In this document: piece after piece, positions 35,039 to 43,675 of the stretch | How the letters are laid out: each line of letters opens with the position of its first letter | Numbering within the stretch: position 1 is the stretch's first letter | Source: Bradyrhizobium nivariense | GTDB taxonomy: Bacteria; Pseudomonadota; Alphaproteobacteria; Rhizobiales; Xanthobacteraceae | Assembly: GCF_029846715.1 (NCBI RefSeq) | Contig: NZ_JARVWW010000015.1 | Span: 62,001-126,000, forward strand | Length of the DNA: 64,000 bases | Direction: 5' to 3' | Notes under the pieces: model-generated | Told to the model about the DNA's origin: nothing | Databases searched by the model: none | What the model saw: only the letters and a program-made list of their open reading frames with translations | Program-made: the position numbers and the translations under genes

Positions 35039-36166
35039 TTAAACCTTCGGCTGGAAGTTCGGATGGATGACGGCGCCGTCCTTGGTCAGCGCGGTGGCCT
35101 TGACCAGCTCGTCCTCCCAGTTCACCGCGAGGGATTTGCTACCCTTGTCGACCATGGTCTCGATGAAATTGAACAAATTGCGCGCGTAGAGGCTGGAGGC
35201 CGACGCCGCGACGCGGCCGGCGACATTGGTGTAGCCGACGATCTTGATGCCATCGAGATCGGCGACCTCGCCCGGCCTTGCCCCCTCGACATTGCCGCCG
35301 CGCTCGACGGCGAGATCGACCAGCACCGAACCCGGCTTCATCGACTTGACCATCTCGGCAGAGACCAGCTTCGGCGCCGGCCGCCCCGGGATCAGCGCGG
35401 TCGTGATCACGATGTCCTGCTTCTTGATGTGCTCGGCGGTGAGCGCGGCCTGCTTGGCCTGGTACTCTTTCGACATTTCCTTGGCGTAGCCGCCGGCGGT
35501 CTGCGCGTTCTTGAATTCCTCGTCTTCGACGGCGAGGAACTTTGCGCCGAGCGATTCCACCTGCTCTTTCGTCGCGGGCCGCACGTCGGTCGCGGTGACG
35601 ACGGCGCCGAGCCGGCGCGCGGTCGCGATCGCCTGCAGGCCGGCCACGCCGACGCCCATCACGAACACCTTTGCGGCCGGAATGGTGCCCGCCGCGGTCA
35701 TCATCATCGGGAAGGCGCGGCCGAAGGCTTCGGCGCCCTCGATCACGGCACGGTAGCCGGCGAGGTTGGCCTGCGACGACAGCACGTCCATCACCTGCGC
35801 GCGCGTGATGCGCGGCATCAATTCCATCGCGAAGGCGGAGACGCCGGCATCGGCCATCGTCTTCAGCGCGGCCTCGTTGCCGTAGGGGTCCATGATGGCG
35901 ATGACGAGCGCGCCGCGCTTGTACTGCGCCAGCTCGGAGGCTTCAGGGCGCTTCACCTTGATGATGATATCGGCGTCCTTCAGCGCATCGGCGCTGACGG
36001 TGGCGCCCACGGCGGTGAATTCGGAATCCGGCAGGCCCGACTTGAGGCCGGCGCCCGGCTCGACGGCGATCTCGGCGCCCAACGCCTTGAACTTCTTCAC
36101 CGTATCAGGCGAAGCGGCAACGCGCGGCTCCGACGGATCGATTTCCTTGGCAACGGCGATCTTCAT
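35039..36166 (-). CDS. pntAA: NAD(P) transhydrogenase, alpha-1 subunit
   Basis: 375 residues from ATG 36166, which is directly preceded by GGAGGGCCT; an upstream extension lacks homology. The NAD-binding domain I is complete: MKIAVAKEIDPSEPRVAASPDTV, then VMGVGVAGLQAIATARRLGAVV and VRPATKEQVESLGAKFL, a core shared with alanine dehydrogenase. It hands hydride between NAD(H) and the NADP(H) of PntB. The upstream region carries two inverted repeats (36211-36226 and 36234-36249) that may be operators. Confidence 0.95.
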   Translation of the reverse strand: MKIAVAKEIDPSEPRVAASPDTVKKFKALGAEIAVEPGAGLKSGLPDSEFTAVGATVSADALKDADIIIKVKRPEASELAQYKRGALVIAIMDPYGNEAALKTMADAGVSAFAMELMPRITRAQVMDVLSSQANLAGYRAVIEGAEAFGRAFPMMMTAAGTIPAAKVFVMGVGVAGLQAIATARRLGAVVTATDVRPATKEQVESLGAKFLAVEDEEFKNAQTAGGYAKEMSKEYQAKQAALTAEHIKKQDIVITTALIPGRPAPKLVSAEMVKSMKPGSVLVDLAVERGGNVEGARPGEVADLDGIKIVGYTNVAGRVAASASSLYARNLFNFIETMVDKGSKSLAVNWEDELVKATALTKDGAVIHPNFQPKV

Positions 36167-36210
36167 AGGCCCTCCGGCGACGCGGGAAAAAAGCGCGCAC
36201 GCGAACTTAG

Positions 36211-36249
36211 CGTTACTCCCGTAACGTTGGATACCGGTTTTGGAACCGG
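36211..36249. promoter_or_regulatory. Paired inverted repeats in the pntAA leader/promoter
   Basis: CGTTAC-TCCC-GTAACG (36211-36226) and CCGGTT-TTGG-AACCGG (36234-36249) are two perfect 6-base inverted repeats next to each other, 45-84 bases before the pntAA start codon. They could be two half-sites for dimeric regulators or small leader hairpins; nothing in the window identifies the regulator. Confidence 0.4.
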
Positions 36250-36305
36250 CTTGTATGCAAATTCTATGAGCAGCCGCCGGCGCTGGCGGATGCAACCGGC
36301 GATAG

Positions 36306-36458
36306 TCAGGTCAGGAAGATCGCCATCAGGATCACGATGAGAGCGACCGAGACCGTGCCGTACTTCACCAGCTTGATGAAGCCTTCATAGGTGTGCTCGT
36401 GGGCAACGTAGTCGTTGCCGTCGGCGGTGCTGTACGCCACTTCGCTATGATCAGCCAT
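36306..36458 (-). CDS. aa3-type cytochrome c oxidase subunit IV peptide
   Basis: 50 residues from ATG 36458 (MADHSEVAYSTADGNDY). A short polar N-terminus is followed by HEHTYEGFIKLVKYG and one membrane segment (TVSVALIVILMAIFLT). The sequence matches the bacterial aa3-oxidase subunit IV family (COX4_pro_2). It packs beside the catalytic subunits of the aa3 oxidase, which are not encoded in this window. It lies upstream of the transhydrogenase operon, on the same strand, with 139 bases between. Confidence 0.88.
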   Translation of the reverse strand: MADHSEVAYSTADGNDYVAHEHTYEGFIKLVKYGTVSVALIVILMAIFLT

Positions 36459-36585
36459 CAATTGTCCCCAGTCGAAGTCGAATTTCATCGCTGGGATACC
36501 GCAAACTTTCGGGCAGGGCAACGGCACGGAGGCGCGGTTTTCCCGCAAATCAGCTCATTTGGAATTCCGATTGCCGGGAATCCGG

Positions 36586-39552
36586 CTAGCCCTGATCGAT
36601 CGTCGTGGAGGTGACGCTCGCGGTCCGCCGCTGGGGCGCCGGAAGGTCGAGCGCCTCGCGGACCGCGTCGATGGCCGGCTCGCCCGCTTCTGTGAACCTG
36701 GCCGTGCGCGGATTGACGCCGCATCCGACCACCACCGGATTGTCACCGGACAGGAAACCGTGGGCCATGTGGAAGCCCAGCGCCCGGTAGACCTCGAACT
36801 GTTCCTCGGAGAAGAACTGGTCACCCGTGGTTTCGTGCGGGAACGTGGCATGCCGCCGCCCATAGTCGCGGATGTAGTCGTTCTCGTCACCGGTCAGGGA
36901 CGACTTGAGGTAGACGAGATAACCAGTGTCGCCGGCCCCATAGTCGATGGTGCCGATGGCGACATGGACGTGATCCATCGGCTCGTCATCGCGCCGGCAT
37001 CGGGACGTCGGCGGCTGCGCATTGCACGCCATCAACGCACGCGTGCGTTCGCGGATGGGCGCCCAGGGCAGGTCGATCCGTACGCCGAGATCGATGCGGG
37101 CATAGCGTTGCAGCGTCATCAGCGAGGCGAAGTTCATCGGCGTGTCCGCTTCGGCATCCACCGCGATGATGACCCTGCAACGCCGGCGCAGCAGCTCGTA
37201 GACGCCGAGATTTTCGATATGGCCGCCGTCGGTGAGATAGACACCGTCGCTGTTCTCATAGAGACGTCCGGAGATTTCGGACCAGAAATAGAGCGGCGAG
37301 AAGCGGCGGAACGAGCGCGCGTTCACGTAGCGCGGATTTCGCAGCCAATAGCCCAGCCGAACGTTGAGGAGGGCGAGCGTCGGCGTCAACGCCTTGATCG
37401 AGTTCGAGCCCATGTTCGACGATGCCGCGGCTCCGGAGATCGCCATGGCGGTCGCAAGGTCGAGACTTTGCTCGGCCCTCTCGACCGCCAATGTCGCCGC
37501 GTATCCGGTCGCCTCACTCCCGACATTGCGCGGTGAAAACACGAAGAAGTCGGCGTTGCGGCCGCGCCGGTTGGCAAAATCCGACCCTTGGATGTTCAGG
37601 GCCGTGTTGATGAGGTGATAAGGCGCCCGCAACCGGGCCCCGACATGTTGACTGTCAGCGGCATCGTCCGGGTTTGCGGCACCAAAGAGGTCGCTCAACT
37701 TCATGCGATCGAGCGGCCTGAAATCGCGGCCCTGGTCGAGGCTGGCCTCGGCGCGCGCGATGTCGCTCTCGGCCGGCCGGGTCGGATCGAACAGGAAGGC
37801 CTTGCTCAACCTGTCGCGGTACAGCCTGTGAAGCGAGTTGGCATTCGGCGTCAAAAGCCAGGAGACCAGGAACAGCAAGATGCCCGTCAGCGCGTACAGG
37901 ACGATCACCGGCAGGCTGAAGGAGTAGCCCGCGTCGGACCCGGACCCCTGGAACAGTTGCGGAAAGTGCGGCTGCACCTTCCGTGCGACCCATTGAGCTG
38001 CGGATTGGAGCCACGCCGGCGCGTGCCAGGTCGCCAGCCGATCCGAGTCCATATCGACGCGCGGCTCGGTGGACGGCGCAGGCTTCGGCCCGGCTGTTTC
38101 GACGGCGGCGTTCCGGTCCAGCTGGATCTTGCCTGCGAGACCGCCCGGGAGCGATGCGTTCAATTTTGCCTTTGCAATACAGTCCCTCTGCTCGGTTGCG
38201 GCCGAGCACGTCCTGAACAGATCGTTGGAGATGCCCCAATACGACAAATAGAGGTAGGCAACCCAGATGATCAGCGGCAAAGCGAGGCCTGCGATCCAGA
38301 GCGCGGCCTTGGCAACGACCGCAAGGAGCATCGATCCCCACTGCGAGGAGACGCTGTTGCCCTTCAACAACTCGAGGAACTGCTGCCGGAACGCGGTGAC
38401 GAAGACCGCGACAGGCGCCGCGACCGCGGCAATCGACTGGATCCACGCCACCGCGACGCCGCCGACCGGCCCGCCGATCACGCTGCTGTCGGCAACGTCG
38501 AACATCTGCCCCAACATGAACGGCTGAAATTCGAAGAAGGCGATGGCTGACAGCAGAACCAGGAAGGTCGCGCCCGCGGTCGGGACGTGCGAGCGGAATT
38601 CCTGGCGCTTGTCCGGGCCGGCAAAGGACCGGACAATCGCCCACAGGAAGAACAGAACGACGCCGATGATCGCCGTCGCCAGGGTGAGCGCGAAGTTCTT
38701 CACCTGGAGCAGGCGCGCGAAATCGCAGGCGATGCCGATCACGACGACGATGCCGGCCGCGTAGATGCACACGATGGCGGGGCCGCTGCCCCTTTCGGAT
38801 CGCGAGCCGATGTAAGCCAGCACGCCGCAAGCGAGCAGGATCAAGGCAGTGATGGCGCCGACCGCCGCGAATCCGTACTGATTCACGAAGGTGAAGTCGT
38901 GCAGTTCACACGCCTTCGAATCGACGAAGCTCATGCCGAACAGATTCGCAACCGTCAGGCATGTCCGGGTCGGCGTCGACCAGATGGTGACGGCCGCCAG
39001 CATCAGGACGACCGGAAGGGTGATCCCGATATTGGCGATCAGCCCGCGCACCACGATGGCAATTCCGGTGAGGAGATCGCGCACGCCGGCGGGGATCAGA
39101 TAGTTGGAGTAGTTCCTGATGTGCCCGACGGAGGGCGTATCGCTGATCTCGTTCGCGGTCGCGGTGCCACCCGACGGCCTCTCCCCGAAGACGAAACGCC
39201 CCGCGACCGTCATGGTCGCACTGAGCGAGCTGCCGATATAGCCGCCGCCCGAGACGGTCGAGAGATAGTCGATCCGCCGGAACAAATCGTGGTGGTTCAA
39301 GGCCTGAAGAACGCCGAGGCAGAGCGCCGAGGAGCGAATGCCGCCGCCGGACAATGCGAGCCCGGTGACCTCGAGCATCTGGCAGGATTGCAGACCATCG
39401 GTGCGGAGCTGACGCGTCTCCTCGCGGCGGGTGTTGATCGCCTCGATTTCGTCGCGGACGATCTGATGATGCTTCTCGCACCAGGGCATTTCATCGGCGG
39501 ATCGAGGAGTCCGGGCTTCAACAGGATGAGTGGGCTGTAACTGATCGAGCAT
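36586..39552 (-). CDS. Very large patatin-like protein with an embedded membrane region
   Basis: 988 residues from ATG 39552 (MLDQLQPTHP), which has a strong GGGGAGG site; the normal patatin enzyme is about 300 residues. The N-terminal part has the oxyanion box LALSGGGIRSSALCLGVLQA (about 65-84) and the nucleophile region YLSTVSGGGYIG (Ser101). A long middle part (about 165-580) then contains eight or more hydrophobic segments. Only near the C-terminus does the rest of the catalytic domain return: YLTDGGHIENLGVYELLRRR with the catalytic Asp775. The nucleophile elbow reads T-V-S-G-G instead of G-x-S-x-G, as seen in some bacterial patatins. It probably is a membrane-bound lipid acyl hydrolase. 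The substrate, and the role of the membrane insertion, are unknown. Confidence 0.82.
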   Translation of the reverse strand: MLDQLQPTHPVEARTPRSADEMPWCEKHHQIVRDEIEAINTRREETRQLRTDGLQSCQMLEVTGLALSGGGIRSSALCLGVLQALNHHDLFRRIDYLSTVSGGGYIGSSLSATMTVAGRFVFGERPSGGTATANEISDTPSVGHIRNYSNYLIPAGVRDLLTGIAIVVRGLIANIGITLPVVLMLAAVTIWSTPTRTCLTVANLFGMSFVDSKACELHDFTFVNQYGFAAVGAITALILLACGVLAYIGSRSERGSGPAIVCIYAAGIVVVIGIACDFARLLQVKNFALTLATAIIGVVLFFLWAIVRSFAGPDKRQEFRSHVPTAGATFLVLLSAIAFFEFQPFMLGQMFDVADSSVIGGPVGGVAVAWIQSIAAVAAPVAVFVTAFRQQFLELLKGNSVSSQWGSMLLAVVAKAALWIAGLALPLIIWVAYLYLSYWGISNDLFRTCSAATEQRDCIAKAKLNASLPGGLAGKIQLDRNAAVETAGPKPAPSTEPRVDMDSDRLATWHAPAWLQSAAQWVARKVQPHFPQLFQGSGSDAGYSFSLPVIVLYALTGILLFLVSWLLTPNANSLHRLYRDRLSKAFLFDPTRPAESDIARAEASLDQGRDFRPLDRMKLSDLFGAANPDDAADSQHVGARLRAPYHLINTALNIQGSDFANRRGRNADFFVFSPRNVGSEATGYAATLAVERAEQSLDLATAMAISGAAASSNMGSNSIKALTPTLALLNVRLGYWLRNPRYVNARSFRRFSPLYFWSEISGRLYENSDGVYLTDGGHIENLGVYELLRRRCRVIIAVDAEADTPMNFASLMTLQRYARIDLGVRIDLPWAPIRERTRALMACNAQPPTSRCRRDDEPMDHVHVAIGTIDYGAGDTGYLVYLKSSLTGDENDYIRDYGRRHATFPHETTGDQFFSEEQFEVYRALGFHMAHGFLSGDNPVVVGCGVNPRTARFTEAGEPAIDAVREALDLPAPQRRTASVTSTTIDQG

Positions 39553-39781
39553 GCGTGCCTCCCCTGGGTGGTGGAGCACCGGCAATCAATGGTTGTAAAA
39601 TGAACAAAAAAATAGCCTTATGAAATTTAGTCGCGCGGGGGATGCGAACGTTCAATCCTGCATCGTAGACGCGCGTGACCCGTGCGAAGGTCGCAAGGCG
39701 CCGCGACGGCTGGAACTTGCGCCGGCGCCGCATTTCGCGAAAATGTGTCGAGGCGCGCTTCAGGGAACTCGCAGCGTCGGC

Positions 39782-41704
39782 TCAGCCCATCGCTTCCAGC
39801 TCGTCGATCATCCCCGCGATGACGCTAAGCCCGCCGTCCCAGAACTTTGGATCCTTGGCATCGAGCCCGAACGGCCGCAGCAGCTCGGAATAATGCTTGG
39901 TGCCGCCGGCGGCGAGCATGTCGAGATACCGCTCGGCAAAGCCCTCGGCCGCGTTCTCGTAGACGGCGTAGAGCGAGTTCACGAGACAATCGCCGAACGC
40001 ATAGGCGTAGACGTAGAACGGCGAATGGATGAAGTGCGGGATGTACATCCAGTAATTCTCGTAGCCCGCCTTGATCTCGATTGCCGGCCCCAGGCTCTCG
40101 CCCTGCACCGACATCCAGATCTCGCCGAGCCGCGCCGCGGTGAGCTCGCCGTTCTTGCGTTCGGTGTGGACCGCGCGCTCGAAGGAATAGAACGCGATCT
40201 GCCGCACCACGGTGTTGATCATGTCCTCGACCTTGCCGGCGAGCAGCGCCTGGCGCTGCTTCGCGCTCCTGGTCTGCGCGAGCAGCCGCCGGAAGGTCAG
40301 CATCTCGCCGAACACGCTCGCGGTCTCCGCCAACGTCAGCGGCGTCGGCGCCATCAACGCGCCGTTCTTGGCGGCCAGCACCTGGTGCACGCCATGGCCG
40401 AGCTCGTGGGCGAGCGTCATCACGTCGCGCGGCTTGCCCTGGTAGTTCATCAGCACGTAGGGGTGCGCCGACGGTGTGGTCGGATGCGAGAACGCGCCCG
40501 GCGCTTTGCCCGGGCGTACCGGCGCATCGATCCAGCGGTCGGCGAAGAAGCGCTCGGCGATATCGGCCATATGGGGCGAGAAGCCGCGATAGGCTGTCAG
40601 CACCATGTTCCGCGCGTCAGGCCAGCCGATGACGTCGGTCGCCGCAAAAGGCAGCGGCGCGTTGCGGTCCCAATAGGCCAGGCGCTTCCTGCCGAACCAG
40701 CGTGCCTTCAGCGCGTAATAACGATGCGACAATTTTGGATAGGCCGCGCGCACGGAAGCAACCAGCGCATCCACCACCTCGCGCTCGACGCGGTTGTTCA
40801 GATGGCGGGAATCCGCGACGTCCTTGAAACCGCGCCAGCTGTCGGAGATGTCCTTGTCCTTGGCCAGCGTGTTGGTGATCAGCGCAAAGGTGCGCTCATT
40901 GGCCTTGAAGGTCTTTGCGAGCGCCTCTGCCGCGGCCTTGCGCTTGGCGCCGTCGCGGTCCTGCAACAGATTGAGCGTCGGCTCGATCGCGAGCTCCTTG
41001 GGCCCGACCTTGAAGCGCAGGCCCGAGATGGTCTGGTCGAACAGCCGGTTGAAGGCGGAATAGCCGGTCTGCGCTTTCTCCAGGAAGAGCTGCTCGAGCT
41101 TGTCGTCGAGCTGGTACGGCTTCTCCTTGCGCAGATCTTCGATCCAGGGACGATAGTGCGCGAGTTCGGCGGCCTGCATCGCGCGGTTCAAGATTTCGTC
41201 ATCGACACGGTTGAGCTCGAGCGCGAAGAACAGCAGATGCGTCGATGCAGCCGTCAGCCGCTCGGAAACGTCGCCGTAAAACTTTGAAATCGCAGGGTCC
41301 ACGCTGTCGCCGGCATGAACGAGGCCGGCGTACGAGCCGAGCCGGCCGGCGAGGTCGTCGATCGCCTCATAGCGTCGCACGGCTTCAGTGAGCCATTTTC
41401 CGCCATCTTCCTTTGCTGTCCCTGTTGCGAGCTTGCCCTTGTAGTCGGTCTCGAACGCGACGCAATCGGCATCCATCTTCTCGAGGTCGCGCGCCACTTC
41501 CGGCGCATCGATCCCGGAATAGAGGTCGGCGAGGTTCCACTCCGGAAGCTTGCCGGTCTTGCTCGCAGGCTTTGCGAGTGAAGTCTTGGAGGACTTTGCC
41601 TTGGCGGATTTCTTGGTGCTCGGCTTGCGGAGAGCGGGCTTGCTAACGGCGGACTTTTTAAGTGCAGACTTCTTATTGAGAGCAGATTTGGAGCGCGAAT
41701 TCAT
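39782..41704 (-). CDS. pepF: Oligoendopeptidase F (M3 metallopeptidase)
   Basis: 640 residues. The zinc-binding motif is present as LAHELGHGVHQ in the C-terminal third, with further family pieces PYVLMNYQGKPRDVMTLAHE and TFRRLLAQTRSAKQRQAL. The first 50 residues are unusual: a low-complexity Ser/Lys/Ala-rich extension (KSALNKKSALKKSAVSKPAL...), probably disordered and basic. The enzyme cuts short peptides (about 7-17 residues) in the cytoplasm. The tail could be a localisation or nucleic-acid-binding feature or an over-extended start, but no clearly better internal ATG before the conserved region starts. It is convergent with nothing and 228 bases from the patatin gene. Confidence 0.88.
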   Translation of the reverse strand: MNSRSKSALNKKSALKKSAVSKPALRKPSTKKSAKAKSSKTSLAKPASKTGKLPEWNLADLYSGIDAPEVARDLEKMDADCVAFETDYKGKLATGTAKEDGGKWLTEAVRRYEAIDDLAGRLGSYAGLVHAGDSVDPAISKFYGDVSERLTAASTHLLFFALELNRVDDEILNRAMQAAELAHYRPWIEDLRKEKPYQLDDKLEQLFLEKAQTGYSAFNRLFDQTISGLRFKVGPKELAIEPTLNLLQDRDGAKRKAAAEALAKTFKANERTFALITNTLAKDKDISDSWRGFKDVADSRHLNNRVEREVVDALVASVRAAYPKLSHRYYALKARWFGRKRLAYWDRNAPLPFAATDVIGWPDARNMVLTAYRGFSPHMADIAERFFADRWIDAPVRPGKAPGAFSHPTTPSAHPYVLMNYQGKPRDVMTLAHELGHGVHQVLAAKNGALMAPTPLTLAETASVFGEMLTFRRLLAQTRSAKQRQALLAGKVEDMINTVVRQIAFYSFERAVHTERKNGELTAARLGEIWMSVQGESLGPAIEIKAGYENYWMYIPHFIHSPFYVYAYAFGDCLVNSLYAVYENAAEGFAERYLDMLAAGGTKHYSELLRPFGLDAKDPKFWDGGLSVIAGMIDELEAMG

Positions 41705-41831
41705 TGTGTGGGAAACCTGTGTTCAACAATCGCGGCGACGGGCGGGGGCATCAAGGTTTAAGAGTGCGTTAATCGGCTTCGGCCAGAGTGCCCCGATTCG
41801 AGACAGATAGTAGTAGCGTGCGGGGAACACC

Positions 41832-43328
41832 ATGGCTGCCAGTATTTTGATCGCCGACGATGACGCTGTAGCCCGCCGGCTGGTCGAGAACATGGTGCAG
41901 AAATGCGGCTATGAGACGATCGTGGTGGACTCCGGCGACGCCGCGATCGCCGCCCTCATGGCCCCTGACGCGCCGGCCATCGACGGCGTCATCCTCGATC
42001 TCGTGATGCCCGGCCTCGACGGCATGGGCGTGCTGGCGAAAATCCGCGAAGCGGGCCTCAGCATCCCCGTCATCGTGCAGACCGCCCATGGCGGCATTGA
42101 CAATGTGATCTCGGCGATGCGCGCGGGCGCGGCCGATTTCGTGGTCAAGCCGGTCGGCCTGGAGCGGCTCCAGGTCTCTCTTCGCAACGCGCTCAATTCG
42201 TCCGCGCTCAAGGGCGAATTGCAGCGCATCCGTCACAGCCGTGAGGGCCGGCTGACCTTCTCCGACATCATCACCCGCGCCGAGGCGATGGCGGCCGTGA
42301 TGCGCGCGGCGCAGAAAGCAACAAACTCCTCGATCCCCGTGCTGATCGAGGGCGAATCCGGTGTCGGCAAGGAGATGTTCGCGCGCGCCATCCATGGCAG
42401 CGGCGAGCGCAAGGCAAAACCGTTCGTCGCGGTCAATTGCGGCGCGATCCCCGACAACCTCGTCGAGTCCATCCTGTTCGGTCACGAGAAGGGTGCCTTC
42501 ACCGGCGCCACCGAACGCCACACCGGCAAGTTCGTCGAAGCTCATGGCGGCACGCTGTTTCTGGACGAGGTCAGCGAGCTGCCGCTGACCGCGCAGGTCA
42601 AACTGCTCCGCGCGCTCCAGGAAGGCGCGGTCGAGGCGGTCGGCGGCCGCAAACCCGTGAAGGTCGACGTCCGCATCATCTCGGCGACCAACCGCAGGCT
42701 GCTTGAGCGGGTCAAGCAGGGTCACTTCCGGGAAGATTTGTTCTATCGCCTGCACGTGCTGCCGCTGACGATCCCCTCGCTGCGCGCCCGGCGCGAGGAC
42801 ATCCCGCATCTGCTCAGGCATTTCCTGGCGCGCTTTGCCGCCGAGGAGAACCGCCCCATCACCGGCATCAGTGGCGAGGCCGTCGCGCACCTCGCCCAGC
42901 TCGATTGGCCCGGCAACATCCGCCAGCTCGAAAACGCGGTCTACCGCGCCGTGGTGATGAGCGACGGCGACCAGCTTGGCCTTGACGACTTCCCCCTGAT
43001 CGCCTCGCAGCAGCATCCGGGAACAGACATTCCGACCGCGCCGCTGATGCTGGAGCCGATCGCGGTCCCCTCCGTCGTATCGGGTAACGAAATACCGATC
43101 GCGCCGCTGCCCTTGGCGGGTGCCCTCTCCATGCTGACCGCGACCGGCGACGTCCGACCGCTGGAGGACATTGAGAACGAGATCATCCGTTTCGCGATCT
43201 CGCATTACCGCGGGCAGATGTCCGAGGTCGCCCGCCGCCTCAAAATCGGCCGGTCCACCCTCTACCGCAAACTCGACGAAGCCGGGGTTCCCGGCCATGG
43301 CGGCAAAAGCGGTGAGGAGACGCACTGA
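41832..43328 (+). CDS. Sigma-54-dependent response regulator (NtrC family)
   Basis: 498 residues with all three parts. Receiver domain 1-120 with phosphoacceptor Asp56 (ILDLVMPG) and acidic pair Asp10-Asp11; AAA+ domain about 145-380 with Walker A GESGVGK at 174-180, the sigma-54 contact loop GAFTGA at 221-226 and Walker B TLFLDEVSE at 241-249; a Fis-type HTH at the C-terminus (SEVARRLKIGRSTLYRKLDE). It should activate sigma-54 promoters when phosphorylated. No sensor kinase gene is near, so it is an orphan regulator here. Targets are not identifiable; the next gene is a cell-wall enzyme on the same strand. Confidence 0.93.
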   Translation: MAASILIADDDAVARRLVENMVQKCGYETIVVDSGDAAIAALMAPDAPAIDGVILDLVMPGLDGMGVLAKIREAGLSIPVIVQTAHGGIDNVISAMRAGAADFVVKPVGLERLQVSLRNALNSSALKGELQRIRHSREGRLTFSDIITRAEAMAAVMRAAQKATNSSIPVLIEGESGVGKEMFARAIHGSGERKAKPFVAVNCGAIPDNLVESILFGHEKGAFTGATERHTGKFVEAHGGTLFLDEVSELPLTAQVKLLRALQEGAVEAVGGRKPVKVDVRIISATNRRLLERVKQGHFREDLFYRLHVLPLTIPSLRARREDIPHLLRHFLARFAAEENRPITGISGEAVAHLAQLDWPGNIRQLENAVYRAVVMSDGDQLGLDDFPLIASQQHPGTDIPTAPLMLEPIAVPSVVSGNEIPIAPLPLAGALSMLTATGDVRPLEDIENEIIRFAISHYRGQMSEVARRLKIGRSTLYRKLDEAGVPGHGGKSGEETH

Positions 43329-43675
43329 GCCTCATGCGAACGGAGGTTCGTGCGGGCGGTGCGAGACCACTGTAAGCCGTTCGCATGACGACAGAATTCG
43401 ACTGCGATGTGGACCGTGACTTGGAAGTGACAGACACAGGGAAAAGCACGTGGCAGAAGCGCACAATCCGTTGCCAAGAGGCTTCCTTGAAGTCAGTTTG
43501 TCGTGAGTTGTCCCGGGTAGCGCTGGCCGCGAAATCGGGGCCTGTATATCGTCTGCGTAGGATTCGTTGCGTGCAGGCGTGCGACTTTCGAGAGGCCGGC
43601 GCGGTTTAGCCGAAGCTCAATAGGCGATAACGAAGCTGTTCCACGGGGGACAGTTCACCCGAGGGGTGCGACACA
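43329..43675 (+). other. Intergenic region upstream of the L,D-transpeptidase gene
   Basis: About 347 bases. An open frame at 43385-43609 has no recognisable domain and is not called. I see no strong hairpin; a T/A-richer stretch around 43545-43565 (GTATATCGTCTGCGTAGGAT) might be a promoter region for the transpeptidase gene. GAGGGGTG at 43662-43669 is a fair ribosome site before ATG 43676. Confidence 0.35.

Noticed and set aside
39620..41287. 555-codon plus-strand open frame opposite oligoendopeptidase F
   Set aside because: The M3 peptidase on the minus strand has a complete HExxH and family blocks; the opposite frame has no recognised domain.
41769..43325. 518-codon minus-strand open frame opposite the sigma-54 regulator
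   Set aside because: The regulator's motifs are all intact on the plus strand; the opposite frame is Arg/Asp/Ala-rich without domain.
43385..43609. 74-codon open frame between the response regulator and the L,D-transpeptidase
   Set aside because: No motif, no clear ribosome site, and composition unlike known small proteins; could be chance.
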